Source: an uncultured Pirellulaceae bacterium
GTDB lineage: Bacteria; Planctomycetota; Planctomycetia; Pirellulales; Pirellulaceae
Assembly (NCBI GenBank): GCA_934255105.1
Contig: CAKQNH010000355.1
Span: forward strand, 1 to 5,816
Reading direction: 5' to 3'
DNA length: 5,816 nt
Positions 5,591-5,816 of this stretch are shown piece after piece (within the stretch, counting starts at the first letter, position 1; each line of letters opens with the position of its first letter). The position numbers and the translations under genes are program-made. The notes beneath the pieces were generated by a model. That model saw nothing but the letters and a program-made list of their open reading frames with translations, was not told the origin of the DNA and made no database searches.

Positions 5591-5816
5591 TGCTCGATTC
5601 AGTAACGCCGATGATTCTTCTGGCCGAAGTCGATCCGCTCCAGTATCCCGGAGCGGCGTGGTCGCCCTACGTGGTTGGTGGGTTGATCGGAGTGCTTTCC
5701 ATGCTGACGTTCTACTTCTCCAATAAGCCTATCGGTGCATCGACCGCTTACGCCCGCGTGGCTGGGATGCTGGGGCTGCTCATCGCCTCGGTCTGGACCT
5801 GGGCGATCATCGTCGA
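5587..5816 (+). CDS. YeeE/YedE-family (TsuA-like) sulfur transporter, N-terminal part only
   Basis: The first 76 residues of an integral membrane protein cut by the right edge. After a short polar start comes WSPYVVGGLIGVLSMLTFYF (25-44), the first membrane helix, then SNKPIGASTAYARVAG (45-60), which resembles the conserved re-entrant-loop region of YeeE/YedE proteins, and a second helix (about 61-76). Family members take up thiosulfate or related sulfur compounds through a chain of conserved cysteines (as in TsuA/YeeE); no cysteine occurs in the visible part, so whether these residues are present must be read beyond the window. The start is ATGATG, two in-frame methionines, the first overlapping the upstream TGA stop as ATGA, which implies translational coupling to the persulfide dioxygenase. 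Pairing with that enzyme suggests uptake of sulfane sulfur for oxidation, or handling of its product. Confidence 0.85.
   Translation, partial: MMLDSVTPMILLAEVDPLQYPGAAWSPYVVGGLIGVLSMLTFYFSNKPIGASTAYARVAGMLGLLIASVWTWAIIV

Overview
The window most likely comes from a planctomycete chromosome, probably of the Pirellula/Rhodopirellula type. This is an inference from a moderate GC content, a soluble Hanks-type Ser/Thr kinase whose C-lobe continues into a 'PPELDEIFSKC' stretch typical of planctomycete kinases, and a persulfide dioxygenase-rhodanese gene coupled to a YeeE/YedE transporter. No rRNA, tRNA, CRISPR array, insertion sequence or phage gene was seen.

Layout. Positions 1-927 (minus) hold the first 309 residues of a Ser/Thr protein kinase that runs off the left edge. 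Positions 928-1265 are non-coding and hold a candidate kinase promoter, a small leader hairpin, a 16-bp tandem repeat across the kinase start codon, and a strong 13-bp hairpin that probably ends the next gene. Positions 1266-1763 (minus) encode a YbhB/YbcL-type PEBP protein. Positions 1899-2285 (plus) encode a hypothetical small membrane protein whose stop codon overlaps that of the converging gene. Positions 2282-3772 (minus) form a two-gene operon of TPM-domain (YgcG-like) proteins: a secreted, membrane-anchored one with a Gly/Ser-rich tail, followed by a smaller one with two membrane helices. Positions 3773-4174 are a divergent regulatory region with a perfect TATAAT box, a two-helical-turn inverted repeat lying over that promoter, and a separate 14-bp perfect palindrome ahead of the rightward operon. 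Positions 4175-5590 (plus) encode a persulfide dioxygenase fused to two rhodanese domains, the first lacking its catalytic cysteine. An ATGA overlap leads into 5587 to the right edge (plus), the N-terminus of a YeeE/YedE-family membrane protein.

How the genes work together. The clearest functional unit is the right-hand operon. The transporter is expected to bring in thiosulfate or another sulfane-sulfur compound, or to move sulfur across the membrane. The fusion enzyme would transfer and oxidise sulfane sulfur (persulfide) to sulfite or thiosulfate. The TPM pair is probably a membrane-associated complex or quality-control module of unknown biochemical function. The kinase, PEBP and small membrane protein show no evident functional link to each other. 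No wholly new system is evident; the most interesting signals are the regulatory repeats and the domain decay in the sulfur enzyme.
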